A DNA stretch of 64,000 nt from Chryseobacterium sp. 7 (GTDB lineage: Bacteria > Bacteroidota > Bacteroidia > Flavobacteriales > Weeksellaceae). Positions 16,183 through 25,391 of the stretch are shown piece by piece. The notes beneath the pieces are model-generated. The model saw only the letters and a program-made list of their open reading frames with translations, had not been told where the DNA came from and ran no database searches. Where the stretch lies: positions 4,340,001 through 4,404,000 of the forward strand of contig NZ_RCCA01000001.1 in the NCBI RefSeq assembly GCF_003663845.1, given 5' to 3'. The position numbers and the translations under genes were made by a program. Within the stretch, counting starts at the first letter, position 1. The number at the start of each line of letters is the position of its first letter.

Positions 16183-18408
16183 ATGAAAAAAACGATTTTC
16201 GCATTATCCTTATTAAGCTCTGTCTTTGTTTTCTCGCAGGAAAAAAATAATAAGCCTCAGGAAAAACAAATTGAAGGAGTAGTCATTACCAAAACTAAAA
16301 AAGCCGTTGAACAAAAAGCAGACCGTACTATTTTTGACTTTTCAGAACAGCCTCAGCTGAATAACGGGAACGTTCTGGAGGGTATTAAAAAACTTCCGGG
16401 ACTTGTATCTACGGACATTGCGGGAATGATGTATCAGGGAAAAATGCTGGAAGTATATCTTAACGGAAGACCTTTGAATATCACATCCAATGAATTGAAT
16501 TCCTTCCTTGAGGGAATGCCTGCCAATTCTGTAGAAAGAATTGAAGTGATCACTCAGCCTGGTGCTGAGTTTCCGGCAACTTCCGGAGGTGCCATCATGA
16601 ATATCATCACTAATAAAAATGCCAATAAATATTTAACAGCAACTTATTCGGGGAATTATTCTTTCACGAATTATGATAAATTCAGAAACAGAACGACCAA
16701 TTCCGTTAATTTAAATGCAAGAAATAAGTATTTCGGATGGCAGCTGAATGTGGGTCAAAATTACCGTGAAAGTATGCTGAATGGCCAGCAGGACGAGCTT
16801 TTAACGAGTCACACCGACAGATACGGACGCGGATATTTTGCAAAATCCGGATTAACTTTTGATTTGGGGCAGGACAGATTATTATTAAACTACGATATTT
16901 ATCACAACAATAATGACAATTACACTCTAAGTAACGGTCATGGAGACTTACCATTTGAGAATGATCCGAAAGATTTAAGAGAGGCTTATTACACGTCTTC
17001 GGATGTTGCTCATACCAATAGCCTGAGGCAGGAAGCTGTGGTAACGTATCAGAAACGTTTTGCTGACAAGTCTCAAAAACTGGACTTCCAGTTGGGTTAT
17101 ACAAGATCAGACAGTAAATTTGCACAGGATAATTATTTCCAGGACGGTAATTTTGCAGCAGCACCTTATTTACCTATCAACAGTGCTATGAGCGGTTTAA
17201 AAGACCTTTTAAACAATAAATCTGTGATGAATATTGCCAATTTCAAAGTAGATTATGCGCAGCCGATCAAACTTCTTGATGGTGGAAAGGTAAGCTTTGG
17301 AGGATTATACGAGAAACAGGATTATGATACGGAAAGTTTTGGTTTAACCAATCTTGAATACCAGAGACAAACGGCTTCAACGTATTTAGAGTTTCAGGCT
17401 AAACTGAAAAAGTTTGACTTCACATTGGGTTCCAGAGCTGAAAACTATGATATTTCAGGGGTAACAAGATATTTCGACAAAGATGCGAAATTGGTAGAGG
17501 CTAATTTGATTCCATTCAATAAGTTTAAACTTTTCCCGAACGCGAGTGTACAGTATAACATGATGAATCAGGTTTATGTTGCCGCGAACTACAACAGGAA
17601 AATCAGCTTACCAAGTATTTCTGCTTTGAACCCGAATAACGTAACATTCTCAGGACCGAGTACAGAAGTAAATGGTAACCCGAATCTACAGCCTACTATT
17701 TTTGATAATTATGAGTTGAAAATTTCTGCTTTTGATTATGCATTTATCGGGTATAGTGTAAGTTCGGCAAGCAATCAGGTGGCACAGATCATCCGAAAAG
17801 ACGGAAGAAAACTTTACAACGAACAGGTGAATATTTCGAATATGAAAATTCACAACTTCAACGTAGGGTTACCGGTTCCTTTTATGATTTTCAGCAAGCC
17901 TCTGAGCGAAATCATGAAGTTTGATTTCAATCCTGACAAAATTAACTTCATGTACTTATATGCTGGTTATCAGAAACATGACATCGATAATTTAAATAAT
18001 AAAGGGTTCTGGATTTTCAATATCATGACTCAGATTCTTTTGCCTAAAGACATTAAAATGACAGCTAATTACAGCTATCTGACTCCCAAGGCAGGATATT
18101 TCTACTTCACCGCAGAAAAACCATTCAATAACTCTCTGGATATTACACTGACGAAGAAGTTTATGAACAACCGTCTGACGCTTTCTGTTTTTGCAAATGA
18201 TATTTTCAACGGGCAGATGATGCAGGTACGTTCTAATCCGCCATCAGGAACTCCTGTGATGATCAGCAGCAAGTATGATACGAGAAACTTTGGATTTTCC
18301 ATCAATTATAAAATTCCGACAAGAAATAAACTGGCAAAAGAGGATCCGAATATCCTGAACCAGACTAAAAAAGAGGATAATGGAGGCGTAATGCAGCAGG
18401 CACAATAA
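16183..18408 (+). CDS. Outer-membrane beta-barrel / TonB-dependent receptor family protein
   Basis: The 741-residue protein begins with a signal peptide (MKKTIFALSLLSSVFVFSQ). It is followed by a plug-like domain: LEGIKKLPGLVSTDIAGMMYQGKMLEVYLNG, with the helix-strand part VERIEVITQPGAEFPATSGGAIMNIITNKN around residues 125-150. The rest is a beta-barrel of the OMP_b-brl_3 type common in Bacteroidetes. It is probably an outer-membrane receptor; the ligand is unknown. The C-terminal tail after the last strand (RNKLAKEDPNILNQTKKEDN) is hydrophilic and unusual for a barrel, which normally ends in an aromatic residue. It is transcribed divergently from the sulfur-linked receptor. Confidence 0.85.
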   Translation: MKKTIFALSLLSSVFVFSQEKNNKPQEKQIEGVVITKTKKAVEQKADRTIFDFSEQPQLNNGNVLEGIKKLPGLVSTDIAGMMYQGKMLEVYLNGRPLNITSNELNSFLEGMPANSVERIEVITQPGAEFPATSGGAIMNIITNKNANKYLTATYSGNYSFTNYDKFRNRTTNSVNLNARNKYFGWQLNVGQNYRESMLNGQQDELLTSHTDRYGRGYFAKSGLTFDLGQDRLLLNYDIYHNNNDNYTLSNGHGDLPFENDPKDLREAYYTSSDVAHTNSLRQEAVVTYQKRFADKSQKLDFQLGYTRSDSKFAQDNYFQDGNFAAAPYLPINSAMSGLKDLLNNKSVMNIANFKVDYAQPIKLLDGGKVSFGGLYEKQDYDTESFGLTNLEYQRQTASTYLEFQAKLKKFDFTLGSRAENYDISGVTRYFDKDAKLVEANLIPFNKFKLFPNASVQYNMMNQVYVAANYNRKISLPSISALNPNNVTFSGPSTEVNGNPNLQPTIFDNYELKISAFDYAFIGYSVSSASNQVAQIIRKDGRKLYNEQVNISNMKIHNFNVGLPVPFMIFSKPLSEIMKFDFNPDKINFMYLYAGYQKHDIDNLNNKGFWIFNIMTQILLPKDIKMTANYSYLTPKAGYFYFTAEKPFNNSLDITLTKKFMNNRLTLSVFANDIFNGQMMQVRSNPPSGTPVMISSKYDTRNFGFSINYKIPTRNKLAKEDPNILNQTKKEDNGGVMQQAQ

Positions 18409-18426
18409 TCCTTTCCAAGATAAATA

Positions 18427-18462
18427 AAAGAGGCAGTAATCATTTTTACTGCCTCTTTCTAT
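18427..18462. terminator. Bidirectional terminator between the receptor and the thiF-like gene
   Basis: AAAGAGGCAGTAA pairs with TTACTGCCTCTTT, with T-rich flanks on the plus strand. It separates convergent genes. Confidence 0.8.
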
Positions 18463-18520
18463 TGATATTAAAATGGTGTTATTGGTGAAAATATTAGTAA
18501 TATTAGTGTTTATATTTACA

Positions 18521-19231
18521 TCAAAAATCAATCGTCTGAAACCTCCAGTTCAAAGTATCCACCAAAGTCAGCTGATTAACACTCACAGGAAGATCTGTAA
18601 TAATTTTTAACGTCTGAAGAGCCATCATACTACCTATCATTCCGGGAAGAGCTCCCAGTACGCCAAGACTGTCACAATCCGGTACATCCTCATCGAAAGG
18701 CGGTTCAGGGAAAATATCCCTTAAGTTTTTGCTTCCATTATGATTAAACACAGACACGTGTCCTGAAAATCCTAAGATACTTCCATAAACCAAGGTCTTT
18801 TTAAGTTTTACACAGGTATCATTCACCAAATATCTTGTTGAAAAGTTATCTGAACCATCAACAATAATATCATACTGACAAAGGATTTTTTCAACATTTT
18901 CTTCATTGATTTTTTCTTCTATTCCGATGAATGCAACCTGATGATTAAGTTCTTTCACGAATTTTTCTGCACTCTTCACTTTGGATAGTCCGACTCTGTT
19001 TTCGGTATGAATGATCTGTCGGTTCAGATTATGAAGTTCAACCTCATCAAAATCTGCAACGCCTAAATTTCCTACTCCTGCTGAGGCCAGATATTGGATA
19101 ACCGGGCTTCCCAAACCTCCGGCTCCAATTACAAGAACCTTGGAAGATATTATTTTCTTTTGCCCTTCCAATCCGATTTCTTCAATAAATATTTGCCGGC
19201 TGTACCGTGAAAAATGATCTTCTTTTTTCAT
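18521..19231 (-). CDS. thiF: HesA/MoeB/ThiF-family adenylyltransferase (ThiS adenylation)
   Basis: The 236-residue E1-like enzyme has the nucleotide-binding motif VLVIGAGGLGSPVIQYLASA near residues 30-50 and the ArgRxR-type region LHNLNRQIIHTENRVG. It also has the Asp that contacts ATP in DIIVDGSDNFSTRYLVND. Within the thiamine operon its role is to adenylate the C-terminal Gly of ThiS before sulfur loading. The length and gene position fit ThiF. The Cys pairs that bind zinc in longer family members are not obvious: CDSLGVLG is the only nearby Cys. It lies 145 bp downstream of thiH, so it may also have its own promoter. Confidence 0.88.
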   Translation of the reverse strand: MKKEDHFSRYSRQIFIEEIGLEGQKKIISSKVLVIGAGGLGSPVIQYLASAGVGNLGVADFDEVELHNLNRQIIHTENRVGLSKVKSAEKFVKELNHQVAFIGIEEKINEENVEKILCQYDIIVDGSDNFSTRYLVNDTCVKLKKTLVYGSILGFSGHVSVFNHNGSKNLRDIFPEPPFDEDVPDCDSLGVLGALPGMIGSMMALQTLKIITDLPVSVNQLTLVDTLNWRFQTIDF

Positions 19232-19376
19232 ATTTTATTATCATTGAACCATTAAGGTTTTTTAAGCTTTTAAGGAAAGTTAAGTTGAGCTTCGCTTAAA
19301 AAAGATGCTATCTTAAAAATCTTGATTTTCTTAATTAAACTTCACCTCTTCAAATTTCTTAATGATTTAAAAATTT

Positions 19377-20495
19377 TTAAAATCCACTATACACAGAATC
19401 CCAGTCTTTCATTACGGGATCATAGCCTGCTTTTTTGATCATGACTCTGATTTCATCCATACTTCGATCGTCACTGGTTTCAAACTGTTCCAGAGACTCT
19501 TTATCCACAGCATACCCTCCCGGATTGGTTTTTGAACCTGCACTCATAGCTGTTGCTCCCAGAGACACAATATTATTTCTAAAGACTTCATTTTCTCTGG
19601 TAGAAATAGAGACTTCAAGGTCTTCATTCCAGATTCTGTAGGCGCAGATCAATTGAAGAAGATCTTTGTCTTCCATTATGAAATTAGGTTCAATAATTCC
19701 TTCTGCAGGTCTGAGCCTTGGAAAGGAAACAGAAAACTTACTTTTCCAGTAGCGTTTCTGAAGATAATCGATGTGTAATGCATTGAAAAAACTGTCTACT
19801 CTCCAATCTTCAAGGCCAAGGAGAACCCCCAGCCCGATTTTATGAATTCCTGCTCTTCCTATTCTATCCGGAGTTTCCAGACGGAAATGAAAGTTTGATT
19901 TCTTACCTTTTGGATGATATTCTCTGTAGACATCCTGATGGTAGGTTTCCTGATACACTAAAACGGAATGCACTCCTTCTTCATGAAGCAGTTTGTATTC
20001 TTCTTCCAATAATGGCTGAACTTCAATGGAAATGTTAGAAAAGTGAGGCTTTAGCTTACGAACAGCATTCTGAAAATAAGGTACTCCTACAATTTTATTG
20101 GCTTCCCCGCTTACCAGCAGTACATGATTCACTCCCATTGATTTCAGCACTGAGGCTTCAATCATCAGCTCCATATCAGAAAGGGTTTTTCTTTTCAGGC
20201 TATTATCTAGACTGAACCCGCAGTAGGTACAGATATTCTGACATTCATTGCTGAGATACAGCGGTGCATACAGCTGAATGGTTTTTCCAAATCGTTTTTG
20301 AGTGAGCATCTGCGTCATTCTCGCCATGAGTTCCAGTTCATGGGAAGCGGCTGGTGAAAGCAGGTTCAAAAAATCATCCAGGGTTTTATTCTTTTTCTGA
20401 AGACTGTATCTTACATCGGCCAGACTTACTTTTTCAAGCTTATTCTTTACCTCATCCCATTGGTAGTTTTCAAAAACATCTTTAAAACTTTTCAT
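19377..20495 (-). CDS. thiH: 2-iminoacetate synthase ThiH (tyrosine lyase)
   Basis: The 372-residue radical SAM enzyme cleaves tyrosine to 2-iminoacetate (dehydroglycine) and p-cresol for thiazole synthesis. The radical SAM cluster motif CxxxCxxC is Cys85, Cys89, Cys92 (ECQNICTYCGFS). The C-terminal segment with SLGATAMSAGSKTNPGGY matches the biotin/thiamine-synthesis-associated domain. The presence of ThiH rather than the glycine oxidase ThiO fits an organism that lives with low oxygen. It follows thiG by 9 bp in the thiamine operon. Confidence 0.95.
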   Translation of the reverse strand: MKSFKDVFENYQWDEVKNKLEKVSLADVRYSLQKKNKTLDDFLNLLSPAASHELELMARMTQMLTQKRFGKTIQLYAPLYLSNECQNICTYCGFSLDNSLKRKTLSDMELMIEASVLKSMGVNHVLLVSGEANKIVGVPYFQNAVRKLKPHFSNISIEVQPLLEEEYKLLHEEGVHSVLVYQETYHQDVYREYHPKGKKSNFHFRLETPDRIGRAGIHKIGLGVLLGLEDWRVDSFFNALHIDYLQKRYWKSKFSVSFPRLRPAEGIIEPNFIMEDKDLLQLICAYRIWNEDLEVSISTRENEVFRNNIVSLGATAMSAGSKTNPGGYAVDKESLEQFETSDDRSMDEIRVMIKKAGYDPVMKDWDSVYSGF

Positions 20496-20504
20496 GATTC
20501 TGAT

Positions 20505-21281
20505 TTATTCAAATAAAAACGAAGTAAGCGGGCTTGAAGCTTCAGCATGGTTGCCAATAGCACCTAATCCTGATTCGAAGGCTCTTCTTCCGGCAATCAC
20601 GCCTTCTTTAAAAGCTAAGGCCATATTCAGTGGATTTCCGGCTACGGCAATGGCAGTATTCACCAAAACGGCATCTGCTCCCATTTCCATTGCCTTTGCA
20701 GCATCTGATGGTGCCCCGATTCCGGCATCTACCACCACGGGAACATTACTTTGGCTGATAATGATTTCCAGAAAATCCTGTGTTCTTAATCCTTTATTTG
20801 TGCCAATAGGTGCTCCTAAAGGCATTACGACAGCGGTTCCGACATCTTCAAGACGTTTGCACAAAACAGGATCGGCATGAATGTAAGGCATTACAATAAA
20901 TCCTAATTTTGCCAATTCTTCAGTGGCATATAAGGTTTCAATAGGGTCTGGCAATAAATATTTCGGATCCGGATGAATTTCCAGTTTTACCCAGTTGGTT
21001 TCCAGCGCTTCTCTTGCTAACTGAGCTGCCAATACAGCTTCTTTAGCGGTTCTTGCTCCGGAAGTATTCGGCAGAAGGTGAACGTTGGTTTCTTTTAATG
21101 AATCAAGCAGATCATCTTCGCTGGATTGGGCATCAATTCTTTTGAGCGCCATGGTTACCATGTTGGATTCCGAGGCGATAACAGATTGTATCATATCTCT
21201 CATACTCCCGAATTTACCTGTTCCTAAAAACAGTCTGGATTCAAAAGTTCTTCCTGCTATTTCTAATTTCTGATGGTTCAT
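20505..21281 (-). CDS. thiG: Thiazole synthase ThiG
   Basis: The 258-residue TIM barrel builds the thiazole phosphate carboxylate from 1-deoxy-D-xylulose 5-phosphate, dehydroglycine and ThiS thiocarboxylate. The catalytic Lys is expected in NWVKLEIHPDPKYLLPD (around residue 95). The phosphate-binding C-terminal part is VVVDAGIGAPSDAAKAMEMGADAVLVNTAIA. Its start overlaps the end of thiE by 4 bp (ATGA type), which implies translational coupling. Length matches the family (about 255). Confidence 0.96.
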   Translation of the reverse strand: MNHQKLEIAGRTFESRLFLGTGKFGSMRDMIQSVIASESNMVTMALKRIDAQSSEDDLLDSLKETNVHLLPNTSGARTAKEAVLAAQLAREALETNWVKLEIHPDPKYLLPDPIETLYATEELAKLGFIVMPYIHADPVLCKRLEDVGTAVVMPLGAPIGTNKGLRTQDFLEIIISQSNVPVVVDAGIGAPSDAAKAMEMGADAVLVNTAIAVAGNPLNMALAFKEGVIAGRRAFESGLGAIGNHAEASSPLTSFLFE

Positions 21282-21892
21282 ATCATTACTTTGTTTAGTT
21301 CTTTAATAATAGTAGGTTGTTTTGTAATAAGTCCCGAAACCGAAACACCATAAATTCCGATCCCCTGTAATGGCAAAATATCTTCAAGGGCAACGCTTCC
21401 GATGGCAAATATTTTGGGAATATCTATTGATTTTTCTCGTAATCCGTTAATAATATTCTGATATCCCTCAAACCCAAGAACCTGGCTTAATTTTTCTTTG
21501 GTTGTGGTAAATCTCAATGGTCCTAAACCTATATAATCACAAGATTCTTTGATTCTCTGAATGACATCCGAAAGGGTATTAGCCGTTCCGCCAATAATTT
21601 TATTTTTGCCTAAGATCGATCTTGCTTCTTCAATGGCACTGTCGTTCAATCCTAAATGGACCCCGTCAGCATCTATTTCTTTGGCTATTTGTACATGGTC
21701 ATTGATGATACAAACCGCCTGATATTCTGAACAAAGTTGTTTTGAAATTTCACAGAGGTTGATTAATTCATTTTCAGGGGCATTTTTCCATCGAACCTGT
21801 ACCCATTTGATTCCATTGTCTAAAGCTTTTCGGATATAAAGTTCCTGTTCCTGAAAGGTGTTTCCCTGTGATATGTATTGTAATTTTTCCAT
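21278..21892 (-). CDS. thiE: Thiamine-phosphate synthase ThiE
   Basis: The 204-residue TIM-barrel enzyme joins HMP-PP and thiazole phosphate to make thiamine monophosphate. Diagnostic segments are VQVRWKN near residue 37, CIINDHVQIAKEIDADGVHLG (pyrimidine and Mg binding), YIGLGPLRFTTTKEK and the late FAIGSVALEDI. The classical GGI of the last motif is GSV here. It lies 5 bp downstream of thiD and overlaps thiG by 4 bp. A shorter, more divergent paralogue is also present in the operon. Confidence 0.93.
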   Translation of the reverse strand: MEKLQYISQGNTFQEQELYIRKALDNGIKWVQVRWKNAPENELINLCEISKQLCSEYQAVCIINDHVQIAKEIDADGVHLGLNDSAIEEARSILGKNKIIGGTANTLSDVIQRIKESCDYIGLGPLRFTTTKEKLSQVLGFEGYQNIINGLREKSIDIPKIFAIGSVALEDILPLQGIGIYGVSVSGLITKQPTIIKELNKVMI

Positions 21893-21897
21893 GTTTG

Positions 21898-22635
21898 TTA
21901 TGAATGCGTTCCCAGTAAAGAGAGATTGCTTTTTAAAAATTTTTCAATGTATAATTTCCCATTTATACAGGCAGTTTCGATGTTTTCACCTTTCGCAAGT
22001 TCTGCTGTAATGGCTGATGATAAAACACAGCCGGAGCCATGTTTAGGAAAATAGGCTGCACTACTTTCAGTTGGAGTTAAAAGAATTTCTTTTCCATTTT
22101 CAACTAAAATATCTGTTCCTAAATGATCTTCCCGATGTCCTCCTTTGATGAGTAATGAGCATTCGTGAGTATCCGGTAAAAGATTATTTTCCTTTAAAAC
22201 ACGGTATTCGTTATAATTGGGAGTTATTAAACTGAGTTTATTAACCGTATTCTTTAATTGAGAAAGTGTTTCAAGATCAAAAAAAGCAAACTCGGAAGTG
22301 CTTTTCAGAACGGGATCCCAGACGATTTTTACGTCAGAGCTTCCTTTTTGAACCGTTTCTACAATTTTATCCAGAAAATTAGCATCCTTTACAATTCCTA
22401 TTTTCACTGCTGAAACGGGATAATTCCCCATCAAAACCTGAATCGCCTCAGTTACTTCATCTATAGGACGCCATTCTAAATTCAGACATTTCAAAGCAGT
22501 TTGCAATGTTAATGCTGTACATATTCCCAATCCCACCACTTTTGATTGCTCAAAGGTTTTACTATCTGATAATAAGCCTGCTCCACCACTGGGATCGAAG
22601 CCTGCAACACTTATGACATAAGGACGTTCCTGCAT
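21898..22635 (-). CDS. thiD: Hydroxymethylpyrimidine/phosphomethylpyrimidine kinase ThiD
   Basis: The 245-residue ribokinase-like enzyme phosphorylates HMP and HMP-P to HMP-PP. It has the N-terminal VAGFDPSGGAGLLSDSKTF substrate loop, VKIGIVKD near residue 77, the VWDPVLKST segment, LITPNYNE near residue 137, and the C-terminal kinase loop HGSGCVLSSAITAELAKGE. It overlaps the upstream tenI-like gene by 25 bp, a long overlap even for this compact operon. Slightly shorter than E. coli ThiD (266) but complete. Confidence 0.94.
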   Translation of the reverse strand: MQERPYVISVAGFDPSGGAGLLSDSKTFEQSKVVGLGICTALTLQTALKCLNLEWRPIDEVTEAIQVLMGNYPVSAVKIGIVKDANFLDKIVETVQKGSSDVKIVWDPVLKSTSEFAFFDLETLSQLKNTVNKLSLITPNYNEYRVLKENNLLPDTHECSLLIKGGHREDHLGTDILVENGKEILLTPTESSAAYFPKHGSGCVLSSAITAELAKGENIETACINGKLYIEKFLKSNLSLLGTHS

Positions 22636-23198
22636 TTTCTGAATACTTTTAAAGGTTCTTTACTTTCCCAGATTGCACCCAATAAAGCTACTCCATCTAC
22701 ATTTGTTTCGAAAACTTCGTGGATATTATTGGGGTTAATTCCTCCAAGCGCAATTAATTTAACATCTGGATTGTTCCGCTGTTTTATTTCGTTCTTGATA
22801 GTAGAATCCAGTCCATATCCTTTTTTGGAGATACTTGGAAAGAACGGGCTTATGAAAGCATATTCCCATTCTTTATCCAAAGTATTGTATGTTGTGATAT
22901 CGTGCACTGATGTTGAAATGGTATTTTCTTCCCCCCAATATTTATAAGTTTCTTCCTTTCTATCAATCTCTCTGAAATGAAACCTTGAAATAGTAAATTC
23001 CTTTCCAAGATCGTAATGTGTATGCAATACCAACTGCGGATAGAAAGTCTTATCAATCTGAGTGATGAATTCAATCATTTCATTCTGGCTGAGCCATGGT
23101 TTGCGGATGTGAAGCAGATCAAGACCTTCCTGAAACATCTGATTAATAAGAATTGTTTCGTTCTGAACAATCAATTCAGGAGTGATGACGAGGATCAT
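22611..23198 (-). CDS. Thiamine phosphate synthase-like protein (TenI-like)
   Basis: This 195-residue ThiE/TenI-fold protein has EGLDLLHIRKPWLSQNEM near residue 27, a FISPFFPSISKKGYG loop, and the C-terminal IALGGINPNNIHEVFETNVDGVALLGAIW. It lacks the clear NDH pyrimidine/Mg motif of the ThiE copy downstream (it has LHTHYDLGKE instead). It may therefore be the thiazole tautomerase TenI or a second, divergent synthase. It overlaps thiC by 4 bp and thiD by 25 bp, so it belongs to the thiamine operon. Activity is inferred from fold and context only. Confidence 0.82.
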   Translation of the reverse strand: MILVITPELIVQNETILINQMFQEGLDLLHIRKPWLSQNEMIEFITQIDKTFYPQLVLHTHYDLGKEFTISRFHFREIDRKEETYKYWGEENTISTSVHDITTYNTLDKEWEYAFISPFFPSISKKGYGLDSTIKNEIKQRNNPDVKLIALGGINPNNIHEVFETNVDGVALLGAIWESKEPLKVFRKCRNVLMS

Positions 23199-25006
23199 AT
23201 ATAAATTTCTTTCCCTTTTTCGATGAACTCTTGTGATTTATCCAGCATTCCCTGTTCAGCAGACTCACGGATTTCCTGAGTAATTTTCATCGAGCAGAAT
23301 TTCGGTCCGCACATAGAACAGAAATGGGCAATTTTCGCTCCTTCTGCCGGAAGTGTTTCATCATGATAAGCTCTTGCTGTCTCTGGATCTAGTGAAAGAT
23401 TGAACTGATCTTCCCATCTAAACTCAAATCTTGCCTTGCTTAATGCATTGTCTCTATATTGCGCTCCCGGATGACCTTTTGCCAGATCTGCCGCGTGGGC
23501 TGCCAATTTATAGGTAATTACCCCCACTTTTACATCATCTTTATTTGGAAGTCCTAAATGTTCTTTCGGAGTTACATAACAAAGCATCGCACATCCAAAC
23601 CACCCGATCATGGCAGCCCCGATTCCGGAAGTAATGTGATCATAACCTGGGGCAATATCTGTTGTTAACGGTCCTAAAGTATAGAAAGGAGCTTCATGAC
23701 ATTCTTCCAGTTGCTTTTCCATATTTTCTTTGATCATGTGCATCGGAACATGTCCGGGACCTTCAATCATTACCTGTACATTGTGCTTCCAGGCAATTTT
23801 TGTCAGTTCACCTAAAGTTTCCAGTTCTGCAAACTGAGCGGCATCGTTGGCATCTGCAATAGATCCCGGACGAAGACCATCTCCAAGAGAGAAAGCAACA
23901 TCGTACTTCTTCATGATCTCACAAATCTCCTCAAAATGGGTATACAGGAAACTTTCTTTATGATGGAATAAACACCATTTTGCCATAATAGATCCTCCTC
24001 TGGAAACAATTCCGGTTACTCTTTTCGCTGTTAAATGGATATATCTCAACAGAACTCCGGCGTGGATCGTGAAGTAAGAAACTCCCTGTTCCGCCTGTTC
24101 AATCAGGGTATCTCTGAAGATTTCCCATGTCAGATCTTCAGGAACTCCTTTTACTTTCTCTAATGCCTGATAAATAGGTACAGTACCAATTGGAACCGGA
24201 CTATTTCTGATAATCCATTCTCTTGTTTCGTGAATATTTTTCCCGGTTGAAAGATCCATAATGGTATCAGCTCCCCATCGGCAGGCCCATACTGCTTTTT
24301 CCACTTCTTCTTCAATACTGGATGAAACGGCACTGTTTCCAATATTGGCATTGATTTTCACCAGGAAATTTCTTCCAATAATCATTGGTTCACTTTCAGG
24401 GTGATTGATATTATTAGGAATGATCGCTCTTCCCGCTGCAATTTCGTCTCTTACAAATTCCGGAGTGATCTTACTTTTTGGAGTATTTGCCCCAAAACTA
24501 TGGCCGGGATGTTGAAAAGCCATTTCTTTGGATACGGAGTCAAGCTGTTCTATTCTTTGGTTTTCCCTGATCGCCACATATTCCATTTCAGGAGTGATGA
24601 TTCCCTGTTTTGCATAGTAAAGCTGTGTAACTTCTTTTCCTTCCTGTGCTACTTTAGGCTTATGATCATAGGAAAATCTTAATTCATCAAGACGAGGATC
24701 TGCTAAACGGGCCTTTCCGTATTCAGAGGTAATTCCGTCCAGGATATTTACATCATTTCTGTCCAGAATCCATTGTTCTCTGATCCTCGGAAGTCCTTTC
24801 TGAATGTCAATAACTGCATTTTCATCGGTATAAGGACCTGAAGTGTCGTAAATGGTAACCGGAGCATTATGTTCAAAGCCGCCATTGGTTAATTTGGTGG
24901 GGCTAAGCTGTATTTCACGCATTGCTACATTGATAGGGTGTAATGTTCCTTCAACATAGATTTTCTTTGAGTTCGGAAATGGCGAACATGTAATGGAGTG
25001 AGCCAT
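23195..25006 (-). CDS. thiC: Phosphomethylpyrimidine synthase ThiC
   Basis: The 603-residue enzyme converts aminoimidazole ribotide to HMP-P using S-adenosylmethionine and a [4Fe-4S] cluster held by an unusual C-terminal motif. Here that motif is Cys563-x2-Cys566-x4-Cys571 (CSMCGPKFCSMK). The substrate-binding barrel includes FTIHAGVLLRYIHLTAKRVTGI and the EGPGHVPMHMI segment. The length fits Gram-negative ThiC (about 610-630). It is the second gene of the operon, 23 bp after thiS, so it should follow the TPP riboswitch. Confidence 0.97.
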   Translation of the reverse strand: MAHSITCSPFPNSKKIYVEGTLHPINVAMREIQLSPTKLTNGGFEHNAPVTIYDTSGPYTDENAVIDIQKGLPRIREQWILDRNDVNILDGITSEYGKARLADPRLDELRFSYDHKPKVAQEGKEVTQLYYAKQGIITPEMEYVAIRENQRIEQLDSVSKEMAFQHPGHSFGANTPKSKITPEFVRDEIAAGRAIIPNNINHPESEPMIIGRNFLVKINANIGNSAVSSSIEEEVEKAVWACRWGADTIMDLSTGKNIHETREWIIRNSPVPIGTVPIYQALEKVKGVPEDLTWEIFRDTLIEQAEQGVSYFTIHAGVLLRYIHLTAKRVTGIVSRGGSIMAKWCLFHHKESFLYTHFEEICEIMKKYDVAFSLGDGLRPGSIADANDAAQFAELETLGELTKIAWKHNVQVMIEGPGHVPMHMIKENMEKQLEECHEAPFYTLGPLTTDIAPGYDHITSGIGAAMIGWFGCAMLCYVTPKEHLGLPNKDDVKVGVITYKLAAHAADLAKGHPGAQYRDNALSKARFEFRWEDQFNLSLDPETARAYHDETLPAEGAKIAHFCSMCGPKFCSMKITQEIRESAEQGMLDKSQEFIEKGKEIYI

Positions 25007-25029
25007 AAGTATTGGTATTAAATATGAGA

Positions 25030-25236
25030 TTAACCGCCCTGAGTGGCAGTAATGATTAAAACTGAATCGTTGTTGTTAAGGATGGTTTCCGCCCAGATTG
25101 ACAGGGGAATAATGCGATTGTTAAGAGCTACAGCAATACCTTTTTTCTTTCCGGGTAACTCAATAGCCAATAATGCTTCCAGATTTTCGGGAAGTACATC
25201 AAATGTTTTTCGGGTGTGGTTGATAATAAGTTCCAT
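25030..25236 (-). CDS. thiS: Sulfur carrier protein ThiS
   Basis: The 68-residue ubiquitin-like protein ends in the required Gly-Gly (ITATQGG), the site of adenylation by ThiF and thiocarboxylate formation. It starts MELIINHTRKTFDVLPENLE. It is the first gene of the thiamine operon, and its ATG lies in one arm of a 10-bp hairpin (25233-25267), a likely translation switch controlled by the upstream TPP riboswitch. Confidence 0.95.
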   Translation of the reverse strand: MELIINHTRKTFDVLPENLEALLAIELPGKKKGIAVALNNRIIPLSIWAETILNNNDSVLIITATQGG

Positions 25237-25267
25237 TCCTAATAATTTAAATGCACTTTAGGAATGG
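25233..25267 (-). promoter_or_regulatory. Hairpin sequestering the thiS start codon
   Basis: On the minus strand CCATTCCTAA and TTAGGAATGG are perfectly complementary (10 bp, 15-nt loop), and the second arm contains the thiS ATG with a purine-rich AGGA before it. It lies between the TPP aptamer and thiS and is a likely expression platform acting on translation initiation. Confidence 0.7.
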
Positions 25268-25305
25268 CTATTATTGTACAATAGAATGTACAGCAAAAGT
25301 CATCT

Positions 25306-25385
25306 ACTTTTCCCTACGCTGGTATGATCCAGATCAGGTTCAAAGGGTAAAGTCTCAGTCTGTTGGTAACAGACACCCCTAAAGT
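25306..25385 (-). promoter_or_regulatory. TPP riboswitch of the thiamine operon
   Basis: On the minus strand: ACTTTAGGGGTGTCTG, then CAGACTGAGACTTTACCC, then TTTGAACCTGATCTGGATCA, then TACCAGCGTAGGGAAAAGT. These are the canonical TPP aptamer parts, and ACTTT/AAAGT forms the closing helix P1. The aptamer ends about 70 nt before thiS. Confidence 0.97.
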
Positions 25386-25391
25386 TTGAGA

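Noticed and set aside
12923..18408. SusC/SusD polysaccharide utilisation locus
   Set aside because: Neither receptor has a SusD partner, carboxypeptidase-like N-domain or glycoside hydrolase nearby.
20494..20880. 128-residue reading frame on the plus strand
   Set aside because: It is antisense to thiG and lacks a promoter or any family pattern.
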